Of a stretch of 46,412 nt of DNA, positions 16,667 through 24,215 are shown in pieces (the first letter of the stretch is position 1; each line of letters starts with the position of its first letter). The notes beneath the pieces were generated by a model. The model searched no databases, was not told the origin of the DNA, and worked only from the letters and a program-made list of their open reading frames with translations. The position numbers were made by a program, and so were the translations under genes. The DNA lies in NCBI GenBank assembly GCA_020027475.1, contig JAHRAZ010000127.1:1-46412 (forward strand), in the 5' to 3' direction. Origin of the DNA: Microthrixaceae bacterium (lineage in GTDB: Bacteria > Actinomycetota > Acidimicrobiia > Acidimicrobiales > Microtrichaceae).

Positions 16667-17497
16667 TTACGGCGAATCGTTTCCCAACAACCGGCTGCGG
16701 AAGTGTTCAAGCACCAGATCAAGTGCAGCCCTTGTGGGTGTACCGGGTTCGTCAATCAGATGTTCGGTGAGAACCGAGTGTGGGGGAAGTGCTGCGTCCG
16801 GATTGGCGTCTTCTTCCTCCAACTCAACGGCCACAAAGGCATCACCGAGTTCTCGGCGCAACATGTCAAAGCGTTCCTGGGGAACGAACCGGTCGCACTT
16901 GAAACGAAGACCCACCACCTCAAGGTCACCGTCAGCGCAACGTTGCCTGACCTTATCGAGATCAGCATCGGTTATGTCGATCGAAGCGCGCTGTTTGGCG
17001 GTGAGTCCGATCGGCATAGAGGGTTGCGAGAGCACAGGAGCCAGGAGGCGGTCATCGCTCGCCATGGCGAGGGCATATCCGCCTGTGAAGCACATGCCGA
17101 CAGCGCCGATACCAGGACCTCCACAGCGTTCATGTTCCGCTGCGCCCAGGGCTCGAAGCCACTGCACCACCGGCGAGCTCTTGCCCGTGGCAAGAACCGT
17201 GAACTCCCTGCTCACACATGCACCAGCCATCACGGAGTATGTGCGCGCGATCGATTTCGGCTTGCTCCTGCTGCTGGAATTCGGGTCCCAGCCGGCCGTT
17301 CCGAACAGGTCCGGCATCACCGCTGTGCAGCCAATGTCGCTGACCTTGCGGGCGAAGTCCGCGACCTTCGGTGTGATTCCGGGGATCTCGGCCATGATCA
17401 GCACCGCCGGTCCCGTCCCCATTCGGTAGACCTCACGGGTCATGTCTCCGTGCGTGAAGCTCGTCCGTTCGAAGTCGGTGAGCTGATCGTCAGACAT
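16667..17497 (-). CDS. Dienelactone hydrolase-family protein
   Basis: This alpha/beta hydrolase has 276 residues. The nucleophile elbow is GMCFTGGY with Cys in place of the usual Ser, which is diagnostic of dienelactone hydrolases. The catalytic His is probably the one in PPHSVLTEHL, and the Asp lies in between. The N-terminal AVLIMAEIPGITPKVADFARKVSDIG matches the family's first strands and helix. The ATG at 17497 is chosen because AGGAGGA lies 4 bases upstream; it overlaps the TerC stop by 8 bases. The substrate may be a lactone or another ester; without chlorocatechol genes nearby the classical role is not supported. Confidence 0.88.
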   Translation of the reverse strand: MSDDQLTDFERTSFTHGDMTREVYRMGTGPAVLIMAEIPGITPKVADFARKVSDIGCTAVMPDLFGTAGWDPNSSSRSKPKSIARTYSVMAGACVSREFTVLATGKSSPVVQWLRALGAAEHERCGGPGIGAVGMCFTGGYALAMASDDRLLAPVLSQPSMPIGLTAKQRASIDITDADLDKVRQRCADGDLEVVGLRFKCDRFVPQERFDMLRRELGDAFVAVELEEEDANPDAALPPHSVLTEHLIDEPGTPTRAALDLVLEHFRSRLLGNDSP

Positions 17498-18257
17498 TTG
17501 ATCCTCCTGTTTGTTCCACATATGGCTCATGCAGGTGAACGGGTTCTGCCCGCTCCCTCGCCCGCTTCGCCGAAAGATTCAGGCCTTCGACCAAGACCGA
17601 GAACGCAATCGCCGCGTAGATGTATCCCTTCGGGATCTCGTTTCCGAATCCCTCAGCCACCAAGGTCACGCCGATCAGCATGAGGAACGACAACGCCAGC
17701 ATCTTCACGGTCGGATGATCGTTCACGAAGGCGTAGATGGGCTTCGAGGCAAAGAACATGATCGATACCGAAATCAGGACTGCAGCGACCATCACGGGCA
17801 CATAAGTAGTCATGCCCACTGCGGTGATCACGGAGTCGAGGGAGAACACGATGTCCAGGATCATCACTTGCAGAATCACCGCCTTGAAGGTCGGCGCAAC
17901 CGACGCCGATGCGTGTCCCTCCTCACCCTCGAGCTTGTCGTGGATCTCTGAAATCGCTTTGTAGAGCAGGAACACTCCACCAACGATGACTATCAGGTCC
18001 TTTCCCGTGAATGCATGGCCGAACAGCTCGAACAGATCGCCCTCCAGTTGGACAATCCATCCCACGAACATCAGCAACAGAACTCTCATCGCGCCGGCAG
18101 CCACGATGCCCACCTGTCTGGCCCGGTCCTGCTGCTTCTCCGGAAGTTTGGAAGCAAGGATGGATATGAAGACGACGTTGTCGACACCAAGGACCACCTC
18201 CAGCAAGGTGAGAGTCAGCAACGCCGTCCAGATCTCGGGGTTCGATATCCAATCCAT
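17490..18257 (-). CDS. TerC-family integral membrane protein
   Basis: This 255-residue protein has seven hydrophobic segments. The acidic membrane motifs of the TerC family are present: LEVVLGVDNVVFISI in the first helix and LDIVFSLDSVITAVG in the middle. Such proteins are linked to metal-ion (often manganese) export and, in the wider family, to tellurite resistance. The ATG has six Cs before it and TAGCGT 6 bases upstream, so a leaderless transcript is likely. It overlaps the dienelactone hydrolase start by 8 bases, although the functional connection is not evident. Confidence 0.88.
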   Translation of the reverse strand: MDWISNPEIWTALLTLTLLEVVLGVDNVVFISILASKLPEKQQDRARQVGIVAAGAMRVLLLMFVGWIVQLEGDLFELFGHAFTGKDLIVIVGGVFLLYKAISEIHDKLEGEEGHASASVAPTFKAVILQVMILDIVFSLDSVITAVGMTTYVPVMVAAVLISVSIMFFASKPIYAFVNDHPTVKMLALSFLMLIGVTLVAEGFGNEIPKGYIYAAIAFSVLVEGLNLSAKRARERAEPVHLHEPYVEQTGGSNV

Positions 18258-18263
18258 GGGGGG

Positions 18264-18269
18264 ACGCTA
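18264..18269 (-). promoter_or_regulatory. Candidate -10 box for leaderless terC-family gene
   Basis: On the minus strand TAGCGT fits TANNNT and ends 6 bases before the ATG, so transcription would start on the A of ATG. No Shine-Dalgarno sequence is present. Confidence 0.45.
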
Positions 18270-18358
18270 CTGCCGACTGGTGCCAGAAGAGACGATCAAG
18301 ACCCTCGGGCATGGGGCTGTGCCCAGAGACCTTCGGTGCTCACCCCGATGCAGTTGAC

Positions 18359-18393
18359 GATGCTGTGTCGTGACACCCGATCAGGTCAGCATC
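18359..18393 (-). terminator. Nested stem-loop after the acyl-CoA dehydrogenase gene
   Basis: GATGCTG (18359-18365) pairs with CAGCATC (18387-18393), and inside lies GTGTC GT GACAC (18365-18376). The element starts 8 bases beyond the acyl-CoA dehydrogenase stop. No clear T tract follows. Confidence 0.35.
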
Positions 18394-18401
18394 GGAGAGG
18401 T

Positions 18402-19754
18402 TCAGGCATTCTTGGGGAGTTCGGAGAACGGAACCTTGTTCACGTCACCCGGCTCCTTCGGCAATCCGAGAACTCGTTCACCGATGATGTTGCGCTGAAT
18501 CTGATCGGTCCCGCCATAGATCGGTGGCGCCTGCGCATACAGAGCCGAGCTGGTGATCATCGGCAGAAACGGATTCCCGGTTGCGTCATCGATGGCGGCC
18601 CTCTGATCCTGTTTGTACGCATGCAGGGTGCCGGCGGGACCCATGATGGCGAGGCCGACATCACGCTGCAGGCGCACCATGTCGCTCATCGACAGTTTCG
18701 CAATGTTGGGCATCCCCGCAATGTCGCCACCAGCAGCCTTGGTAGCCTTCAGGCGCTCGGCGTTGTAACGGCCGATCTCCCCCATCATGTGAAGCTTCAC
18801 CAGGTCTTGGCGGATGTACGGATCCGTGATCGTCCCGTTGCCCTTGGCCAGATCGATGTAGAGCTGTGCCGAGGAACGCTTCCTCTTCTTCTTGTCCGAT
18901 TTGGCCTTCTCGTCAGGTCTGGACTGATCGGATGCCGACTTCGGCTTGCTGGTGACGTAGTCGCCAACCGGTTTGCCAAGGTTCCCGGCAACGGTTCCCG
19001 GCACGGCCATTGACATTGCCGCGCCACCGCCGACACCAAGGCCGGCCCGCTCATTCATCAGGGTTGTGTTGGCTACTCGCCAGCCGTCATTGAGGTCACC
19101 GATAACGCCTGAGTTGGGTGCGATGGCGTCGCTCAGGAACACCTCGTTGAACATCGCGTTCCCCGTCATCTCGATGAGTGGACGAATCTCCACGCCGTCC
19201 TGATGCATGTCCATGGTCATCCAGGTAATACCGCGATGTTTGGGGGCATCCGGATCTGTGCGGGCCAGAAGCATTCCAAGATCGGCTGTGGTTCCGAGGG
19301 AGGTCCAAACCTTCTGACCGTTGATGACCCACTCGTCGCCGTCTCGGTCGGCCCTGCAGGTGAGGCCGGCCAGATCGGACCCGGCGCCGGGTTCCGAAAA
19401 GAGCTGACACCAGGCTCGTTGACCGGTGACGATGTCCTTCACGTACAGATCGATCTGCTCCTGGGTTCCATGAGCTGCGATCGTTGGCGCCGCAAGCAGC
19501 AAGCCAAGGCCGCTTGGTGCCCCCAAGGCACCGAATGCCGCTATCTCCTTCGAAACGACAACACCGTCGCTTCGCGACACCCCTTTCCCGTACGCCTTCA
19601 CAGGGAGGGCCGGCGCTGACCATCCAGCCACACCAAGAAGATTCCACCACTCGCCCACGGTGAGTTCCTGATCCCAGCTTTCGTCCAACCAGGTACGCAG
19701 CTCGTCGACGAGTTCGTCCGTGGACTGAGCAGAAGCAGTTTCGTTCGCGGTCAT
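18402..19754 (-). CDS. Acyl-CoA dehydrogenase with Lys-rich insertion
   Basis: This FAD-dependent acyl-CoA dehydrogenase of the beta-oxidation or related pathways has 450 residues. FAD/substrate-binding motifs include QLFSEPGAGSDLAGL (118-131) and INGQKVWTS; the C-terminal region ends with YGGTDQIQRNIIGERVLGLPKEP, the typical substrate-binding segment of this family. At about residues 269-294 it carries a low-complexity, strongly basic insertion (KPKSASDQSRPDEKAKSDKK then KRKRSS), where ordinary members have a short loop. A GGGGGA Shine-Dalgarno precedes the ATG. The chain-length specificity is unknown; steroid- or branched-chain-active groups are possible. A hairpin follows the gene. Confidence 0.88.
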   Translation of the reverse strand: MTANETASAQSTDELVDELRTWLDESWDQELTVGEWWNLLGVAGWSAPALPVKAYGKGVSRSDGVVVSKEIAAFGALGAPSGLGLLLAAPTIAAHGTQEQIDLYVKDIVTGQRAWCQLFSEPGAGSDLAGLTCRADRDGDEWVINGQKVWTSLGTTADLGMLLARTDPDAPKHRGITWMTMDMHQDGVEIRPLIEMTGNAMFNEVFLSDAIAPNSGVIGDLNDGWRVANTTLMNERAGLGVGGGAAMSMAVPGTVAGNLGKPVGDYVTSKPKSASDQSRPDEKAKSDKKKRKRSSAQLYIDLAKGNGTITDPYIRQDLVKLHMMGEIGRYNAERLKATKAAGGDIAGMPNIAKLSMSDMVRLQRDVGLAIMGPAGTLHAYKQDQRAAIDDATGNPFLPMITSSALYAQAPPIYGGTDQIQRNIIGERVLGLPKEPGDVNKVPFSELPKNA

Positions 19755-19884
19755 TTGGTATCCCCCTGCAAGAACGGTCTGGACCCGAACGGGTCCCGGT
19801 CTTCCAATGGTGTAGCAGAATCAACCGCCGCGATGACAACGCCTCGGCTGACCATTGATCAACGCCTTGGTAAGTTGCAACCCT

Positions 19885-20565
19885 ATGCGGCAGGTTCTCG
19901 GCGACATCATTCCACTTTCCCTGGTAGTGATGATTTCACCGCTACCCATCGTTGCCCAGATCCTCCTGCTGTTCTCGAAGAGGTCGGTTGCGAACGCATC
20001 CATGTACCTGATCGGCTTCTACATCGGCGTGTCGGCGATGTTGGGGATATTCGTAGCTCTCGGAGTGGGCACCGTCGATGACGCTTCAAACTCATCCGTT
20101 GGGTGGATCAGGGTCGCCCTGGGTGTAATCGTCGCTGTCTTGGGAATCAGACGGCTTCTGAAGTCCAGAACGGAGACACAGGATCCCGAATCCTCGGAAG
20201 AGGCCGAGATGCCCAAGTGGATGAGAGGCATCGACGGATTCACGCCCTTGAAATCCTTCGGGTTGGCCGCTGCCCTCGGGGCAGTGAATCCGAAGAACAT
20301 CGCGGTTGGCCTTGCGGCTGCTGTGGCCATCAGCACCACCGACCTCTCCACCGGTGCAACTGCAGCTTCTGTGGCCATATACGCACTGGTCGCCAGCCTC
20401 GGTGTCGCAATTCCGCTGATTGTCCGACTCGTCATGGGAGAGGACGCGGCCAAGACACTGCAAGCCTGGAAGACGTGGCTGTTGCTGCACAACGACGCCG
20501 TCATGGGTGTGCTCCTCGTTGTGATCGGCGTGGCCATCGCAGGAAAGGGCCTGGGCCTGCTGTGA
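19885..20565 (+). CDS. GAP/Sap-family membrane protein
   Basis: This 226-residue protein has six hydrophobic segments with the GAP (Sap, sulfolipid-addressing) arrangement: IIPLSLVVMISPLPIVAQIL in helix 1, then a central charged linker (TETQDPESSEEAEMPKWMRG) and FGLAAALGAVNPKNIAVGLAAAVAI in the second half. In mycobacteria relatives help move glycolipids to the cell surface. The ATG at 19885 has no Shine-Dalgarno sequence and a TAAGTT box 8 bases upstream; an earlier in-frame start would only add a non-hydrophobic extension. It is divergent from the acyl-CoA dehydrogenase and convergent with a broken acyltransferase. The cargo is unknown. Confidence 0.8.
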   Translation: MRQVLGDIIPLSLVVMISPLPIVAQILLLFSKRSVANASMYLIGFYIGVSAMLGIFVALGVGTVDDASNSSVGWIRVALGVIVAVLGIRRLLKSRTETQDPESSEEAEMPKWMRGIDGFTPLKSFGLAAALGAVNPKNIAVGLAAAVAISTTDLSTGATAASVAIYALVASLGVAIPLIVRLVMGEDAAKTLQAWKTWLLLHNDAVMGVLLVVIGVAIAGKGLGLL

Positions 20566-20590
20566 CAAGAACCTCGGGCACGAGGGTCTC

Positions 20591-20637
20591 GGGAAACAGA
20601 GAACCTGGATACAGAGAGCTTGGAAACAGAGACTTCA
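20591..20637. repeat. Three degenerate 15-16-bp tandem units
   Basis: Units starting GGGAAACAGAGAACCT (20591), GGATACAGAGAGCTT (20607) and GGAAACAGAGACTTCA (20622) are near copies with an ACAGAGA core. They lie between the GAP gene and the end of the broken acyltransferase. Confidence 0.7.
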
Positions 20638-21199
20638 GGAATCGGCAACTCGGGCTTGTTCCAAGGCCACTGCTGATTCCACTCGCGAGCACAACTCTGA
20701 ATCCGTGCGTCCACCGGCCGGAACCGGCTGAGCATCAAGACGGTCCATGAGATCGTCCCGCCAGTCCCTCTCCTGATCATCTCCGCGGCGCACCACTGAG
20801 GCCGGGCGGGCGATCAGATAGACGATCGCCGCAGGCAGGAACACCAGCGCCAACAGGATGAACGTGGAGAAGCTCATGCCGCGTCCAGATCCCGCCTTGC
20901 CGCGGCGGACCTGAATTGCACCGAGCCGGTTCATCATCTGGTGGGCAACCGGAACCTTCCAGATCTTCTCATCGGCAAGGATCTGTGGACGCCTCGACAA
21001 CGCCGACATGAGCACAACGGCGTCAGCTGCACCGCCGAAATGGTTGGCAACGATCAACACGGGACCCTCCTCGGCCCGCTGGGCGCCGTCGATCTCGACC
21101 TCCCGGTATGTCAGCCATCCGGTATGTCAGCCATGCGATTCCATCCACCAGACCTTTCTGAACCCGATGGGATTTCCAGGATCCGGCCACGTCGTTCAC
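20635..21199 (-). pseudogene. PlsC-like acyltransferase, frameshifted by a 16-bp duplication and truncated
   Basis: The gene starts at GTG 21199, overlapping the ceramidase-like stop in a GTGA arrangement with GGGGAGAG in front. It encodes KGLVDGIAWLTYR, then a perfect 16-bp tandem duplication (21103-21134) shifts the frame. Removing one copy rejoins WLTYREVEIDGAQRAEEGPV and then LIVANHFGGAADAVVLMSAL, the start of a lysophospholipid acyltransferase with its NHxxxxD motif and the KWKVPVAHQMMNRLGAIQVRR-type region. After LGAIQVRRGK the protein does not continue with the second acyltransferase block (FPEGTR-like); it runs into GMSFSTFILLALVFLPAAIV, one membrane segment and a charged tail. So the gene is both shifted and missing its C-terminal half. 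A short separate gene starting at ATG 20877 is possible but has no good ribosome site. Confidence 0.75.
21103..21134. repeat. Perfect 16-bp tandem duplication inside the PlsC-like gene
   Basis: CCGGTATGTCAGCCAT occurs twice head to tail (21103-21118 and 21119-21134). Since 16 is not a multiple of 3, the second copy shifts the reading frame of the acyltransferase gene and introduces an early stop in the downstream frame. Confidence 0.9.
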
Positions 21200-21771
21200 C
21201 TCTCCCCACTGGTCGACCTGGCGGCGGGCCAGACGGCCAACGCCCACAGTCCCATCAGCACCGCAGTGGCGAGATGCCACAGCCCGTGAGGCTGCGCATA
21301 TGACGTGGGATCACAGATCGGACTGCCGGTTCGGCCGAAGACGTAGCCCACTCCGGCAACCAATCCGAACGCGATGCCGAGGCCCAGGATGCGCCGAGTC
21401 AATCCCGGTACCGCCACCTCATGGGTGAATCGCCTGAAAGTCGGCACCAGCGCTCCGATCAGCAACACGCCCACAACCGGCAGATCATGAAGGTAACTTG
21501 CTCCGGTGAACTGCGGACCGTGGTAGGCAACACTGCCAAGTCCGTTGAGCGCCAGCATGGCCCCGTACATTCCGGCCCAGAGTCGATCCCTTCGGTGAAT
21601 CCGGCCAAGCCTGCTCAGCAGCCAGATCCCGACGACTAGGTAGGCGAGCGAGGAGACCGTGTTTGTCGGCTGGTTGACCAGGCCTCCACCGAGGACCTCA
21701 CAGTCGGCCTCACCCAGGGGCTCCGCAACGACGGAGGCCACAGATGTCGGCGCGCGGCCCAAGGAGATCAT
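21196..21771 (-). CDS. Ceramidase-like (CREST superfamily) membrane protein
   Basis: This 191-residue membrane protein has about six hydrophobic segments. It has the histidines that bind zinc in alkaline ceramidases and other CREST hydrolases: NGLGSVAYHGPQF, then YLHDLP and finally the helix HGLWHLATAVLM. An early segment, GLVNQPTNTVSSLAYLVVG, matches the family start. It is predicted to hydrolyse an amide in a membrane lipid, although bacterial members are barely characterised and ceramides are unusual in actinobacteria. It lies between fadD and the broken acyltransferase in a lipid-related run: it starts 10 bases after the fadD stop and overlaps the acyltransferase start. Confidence 0.75.
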   Translation of the reverse strand: MISLGRAPTSVASVVAEPLGEADCEVLGGGLVNQPTNTVSSLAYLVVGIWLLSRLGRIHRRDRLWAGMYGAMLALNGLGSVAYHGPQFTGASYLHDLPVVGVLLIGALVPTFRRFTHEVAVPGLTRRILGLGIAFGLVAGVGYVFGRTGSPICDPTSYAQPHGLWHLATAVLMGLWALAVWPAARSTSGER

Positions 21772-21781
21772 TCCCGGTGGA

Positions 21782-23542
21782 TCATTTCCGACTTTCGAGG
21801 ACCGTTTCGCGGAGATCCTTCTTGAGGATCTTTCCGGAAGCGTTCCGCGGGAGTGCTTCGTCGACCATGATCACGGCGGTCGGAACCTTGAAGTTGGCCA
21901 GATGCCGGCCGAGGTACTCAGTGAGATCCGCTGCAGTGAGGCCATGGCCCGAGCGGGCACAAACCGTGGCGGCCACCTCTTCTCCCAATCGTTCGTGGGG
22001 AAGGCCGTACACCGCGGCCTCATAGACCGATGGATGCTCATAGATGGCTGCCTCCACCTCCGCCGAATACACGTTCTCGCCGGCCCGCAGGATCATGTCC
22101 TTGGCGCGGTCCTCCACGTACACGAAACTTTCGGAGTCCATCCGGCCAATGTCTCCGGTACGAAGCCAACCGTCGTTCAGGACCTCAGCCGTTGCTTCCG
22201 GGCGATTCCAGTAGCCGCGGAAAAGCATCGGACCCTTGAAGCAGATCTCTCCGAGCTCACCAGCCGGAACTTCCTTGCCAAGGGGATCCCGAACCTCGAT
22301 GTCCATCACGGGAGTAGCTCGACCGGTGCTGGTGGGGCGCGCCAGGTAGTCCGGACCCGAGTTCTGGGGACCGTATGCATTTGTCTCGGTCATCCCGTAC
22401 CCGATGGTGGGACCACCACCGGAGAAACTTTCATCAACCCGCTTCACCAGCTTCGGAGGGGCGGGAGCTCCGCCGCCACCGATCTTCTGCATGGTCGAAG
22501 TGTCGTACTTGTCGAACGCCGGCGACTCGAGTAGGTCCCAACTCTGGGTGGGAACTCCGACGAACTGGGTCACCCTCTCCCTCTCGATCAGTTGCAGTGC
22601 CCGCTCGGGATCCCAGCGGTACATCATCACCAGCTTGAGACCGCTGGAAAAACAGCTGAGCATCACGGGAACACATCCCGTGACATGGAACAACGGCACG
22701 ATCAGGATGAAAACCGGCTTGGCCGGTTGGCGGCCGGCAGCGACTGCACCCGATTCCGCCGTGGAACCAGTGGAGTCGGTACCCGAAGCTTCGGAGATCG
22801 CGTCCGACCCGGGTTCAGCCGCCCGGCCCGGCTTCTCCCAGAGCGTTGCCACCGCAGTCCTGCAACCAAAGGCCATCAGGGACTGGATGATTGCTCCGTG
22901 ACTGGAAACCGCTCCCTTCGGATGGCCCGTTGTGCCGGAGGTGTAGAGGATCGTGGCGTCGTCGTCGCTCCGCAACTCCACGCGCGGCATGGGTACGCCA
23001 CGAAGAAGAACATCATCCCAATCGTCCACATCGGGGAATTCGCGTTCCAGGCGCACGCCCAACAGGGCAACTCCGCGCGATCGCGCCGGTTCCAGCGCCC
23101 GTTCGATCCGTTCAGTGTCCGCAATCAGCAAGCTTGCTCCGCAGTCACCGAGTGCGTAGTCGATCTCATCGGTGACCCACCAGGCGTTGAACGACACCGA
23201 AATGGCACCGATGGATGTGATCGCGGCAAAGGAGATGATCCATTCGGGGTAGTTCCTCATGGCTACTGCCACCCGATCTCCGGGACCGATGCCGTAAACG
23301 TCAACGAGGGTGGCCGCCAATTCGTCCACCCGGGCCATCACTTCGCCGAAGGTCCACCGTTCGTCCTCGAAAACCAGGAACGTCTCGTCAGCTCTCGCCC
23401 GTGCGCCGTCGAACAGATCCCTGAGGCTCGCCGGGGCATGCTTGAACACCTTCTGGCGGATTCCCAGGACCTCGATATCGGTGATCTCGAAGCGGCTCCC
23501 AACACCGGTGATGGAGGCAACCACTTCCTCGTAGCTGGGCAT
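21782..23542 (-). CDS. Acyl-CoA synthetase (FadD-type AMP-binding enzyme)
   Basis: This adenylating enzyme of 586 residues activates a fatty or other carboxylic acid to its CoA thioester. The AMP-binding motif YTSGTTGHPKG is at about 200-210; further motifs are IGYGMTETNAYGP, GWLRTGDIGRMD and DRAKDMILRAGENVYSAEVE, ending with PRNASGKILKKDLRE, which carries the catalytic lysine. Between the A3 loop and the following VPLFHVTG segment there is an unusual insertion of about 40 residues (236-276) rich in Ala, Glu, Ser and Gly. The ATG at 23542 shares one base with the PPOX stop (TGATG), so they are coupled. A start 27 codons earlier would lie inside the PPOX gene. Substrate chain length is unknown. 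Confidence 0.92.
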   Translation of the reverse strand: MPSYEEVVASITGVGSRFEITDIEVLGIRQKVFKHAPASLRDLFDGARARADETFLVFEDERWTFGEVMARVDELAATLVDVYGIGPGDRVAVAMRNYPEWIISFAAITSIGAISVSFNAWWVTDEIDYALGDCGASLLIADTERIERALEPARSRGVALLGVRLEREFPDVDDWDDVLLRGVPMPRVELRSDDDATILYTSGTTGHPKGAVSSHGAIIQSLMAFGCRTAVATLWEKPGRAAEPGSDAISEASGTDSTGSTAESGAVAAGRQPAKPVFILIVPLFHVTGCVPVMLSCFSSGLKLVMMYRWDPERALQLIERERVTQFVGVPTQSWDLLESPAFDKYDTSTMQKIGGGGAPAPPKLVKRVDESFSGGGPTIGYGMTETNAYGPQNSGPDYLARPTSTGRATPVMDIEVRDPLGKEVPAGELGEICFKGPMLFRGYWNRPEATAEVLNDGWLRTGDIGRMDSESFVYVEDRAKDMILRAGENVYSAEVEAAIYEHPSVYEAAVYGLPHERLGEEVAATVCARSGHGLTAADLTEYLGRHLANFKVPTAVIMVDEALPRNASGKILKKDLRETVLESRK

Positions 23543-24054
23543 CAGGTGGGGAATCCATCGAGGAACTCCGCCGTGGTTCCACCGAGTGGAATCGGGTCCA
23601 TCCCGAGCTTCGAGTGATCCCACGACCGAACTCTGGAGGCCTTGACGCGCACAGCCAGACGGTTGTGAAGCATCAGCTCCACGAGAGGTTTCACTGCCTC
23701 GGAATATGGGCCGTTGTACCGCTGCCAGATCTGCACACCGACCTCCCAGAGGGCATCCGGGTCGCCGCTCAGCTCGCCATGGCCTTCGATGGACACGCCG
23801 CGGAGTGCATCGTAAGTGTCTCCGTCCTCAACCAGAACCGTGATGTTGTCGTTACGGGTCAGGTTCCTGACCTTCTGGGACTTGCCCTTGGTCTCGAACC
23901 AGACGTCCCCGTCGATCACCGCGTACCACATGGCCACGAGATGCGGCATACCGTCGGGACCGATCGTGGCCATGGTGGCGCTGCGGCTTCGCACCAGGAA
24001 GTCGGCTATCTCCCCATCAGTCATCGCCACCTTGCTGCGCTGGTTCACACCCAT
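23542..24054 (-). CDS. PPOX-class (split-barrel, FMN/F420-type) oxidoreductase
   Basis: This small split beta-barrel protein has 170 residues. Its characteristic start is VRSRSATMATIGPDGMPHLVAMWYAVIDGDVWFETKGKSQKVRN (split here by loops), which binds the cofactor phosphate through KSQKVRN. The later WDHSKLG is typical of actinobacterial PPOX proteins annotated as F420- or FMN-dependent. It may reduce small unsaturated substrates; the reaction is unknown. GAGGAGA lies 7 bases before the ATG. It starts a minus-strand run with fadD and shares the divergent region with cydA. Confidence 0.85.
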   Translation of the reverse strand: MGVNQRSKVAMTDGEIADFLVRSRSATMATIGPDGMPHLVAMWYAVIDGDVWFETKGKSQKVRNLTRNDNITVLVEDGDTYDALRGVSIEGHGELSGDPDALWEVGVQIWQRYNGPYSEAVKPLVELMLHNRLAVRVKASRVRSWDHSKLGMDPIPLGGTTAEFLDGFPT

Positions 24055-24197
24055 TGTCGTTCTCCTCGGATCCGGGACACCTGACTACTCAAGGCACTGC
24101 TGTCGGCTACCGCTCAAGCAGGACTTCGGCGAACGGCATCCCTGAACAAGGTAAACCAAATTCACCGAAATACGGCCCCAACCCGAAGCGAAGAGAC

Positions 24198-24203
24198 GAT
24201 AAT
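24198..24203 (+). promoter_or_regulatory. Candidate -10 box of cydABDC
   Basis: GATAAT (5 of 6 match to TATAAT) ends 12 bases before the cydA ATG, giving a leader of only about 5 bases. No good -35 is seen. I found no complete TTGTGAA-N4-TTCACAA Rex site in the divergent region. Confidence 0.35.
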
Positions 24204-24215
24204 GACCACACCCAC

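Noticed and set aside
20635-20877. A separate small membrane gene starting at ATG 20877 in the tail of the acyltransferase pseudogene.
   Set aside because: No acceptable ribosome-binding site and an unbroken frame from the acyltransferase; kept only as an alternative.
24055-24215. A Rex-type operator in front of cydA.
   Set aside because: Only scattered TTCACC and TGAAC half-site-like words are present; no TTGTGAA-N4-TTCACAA arrangement.
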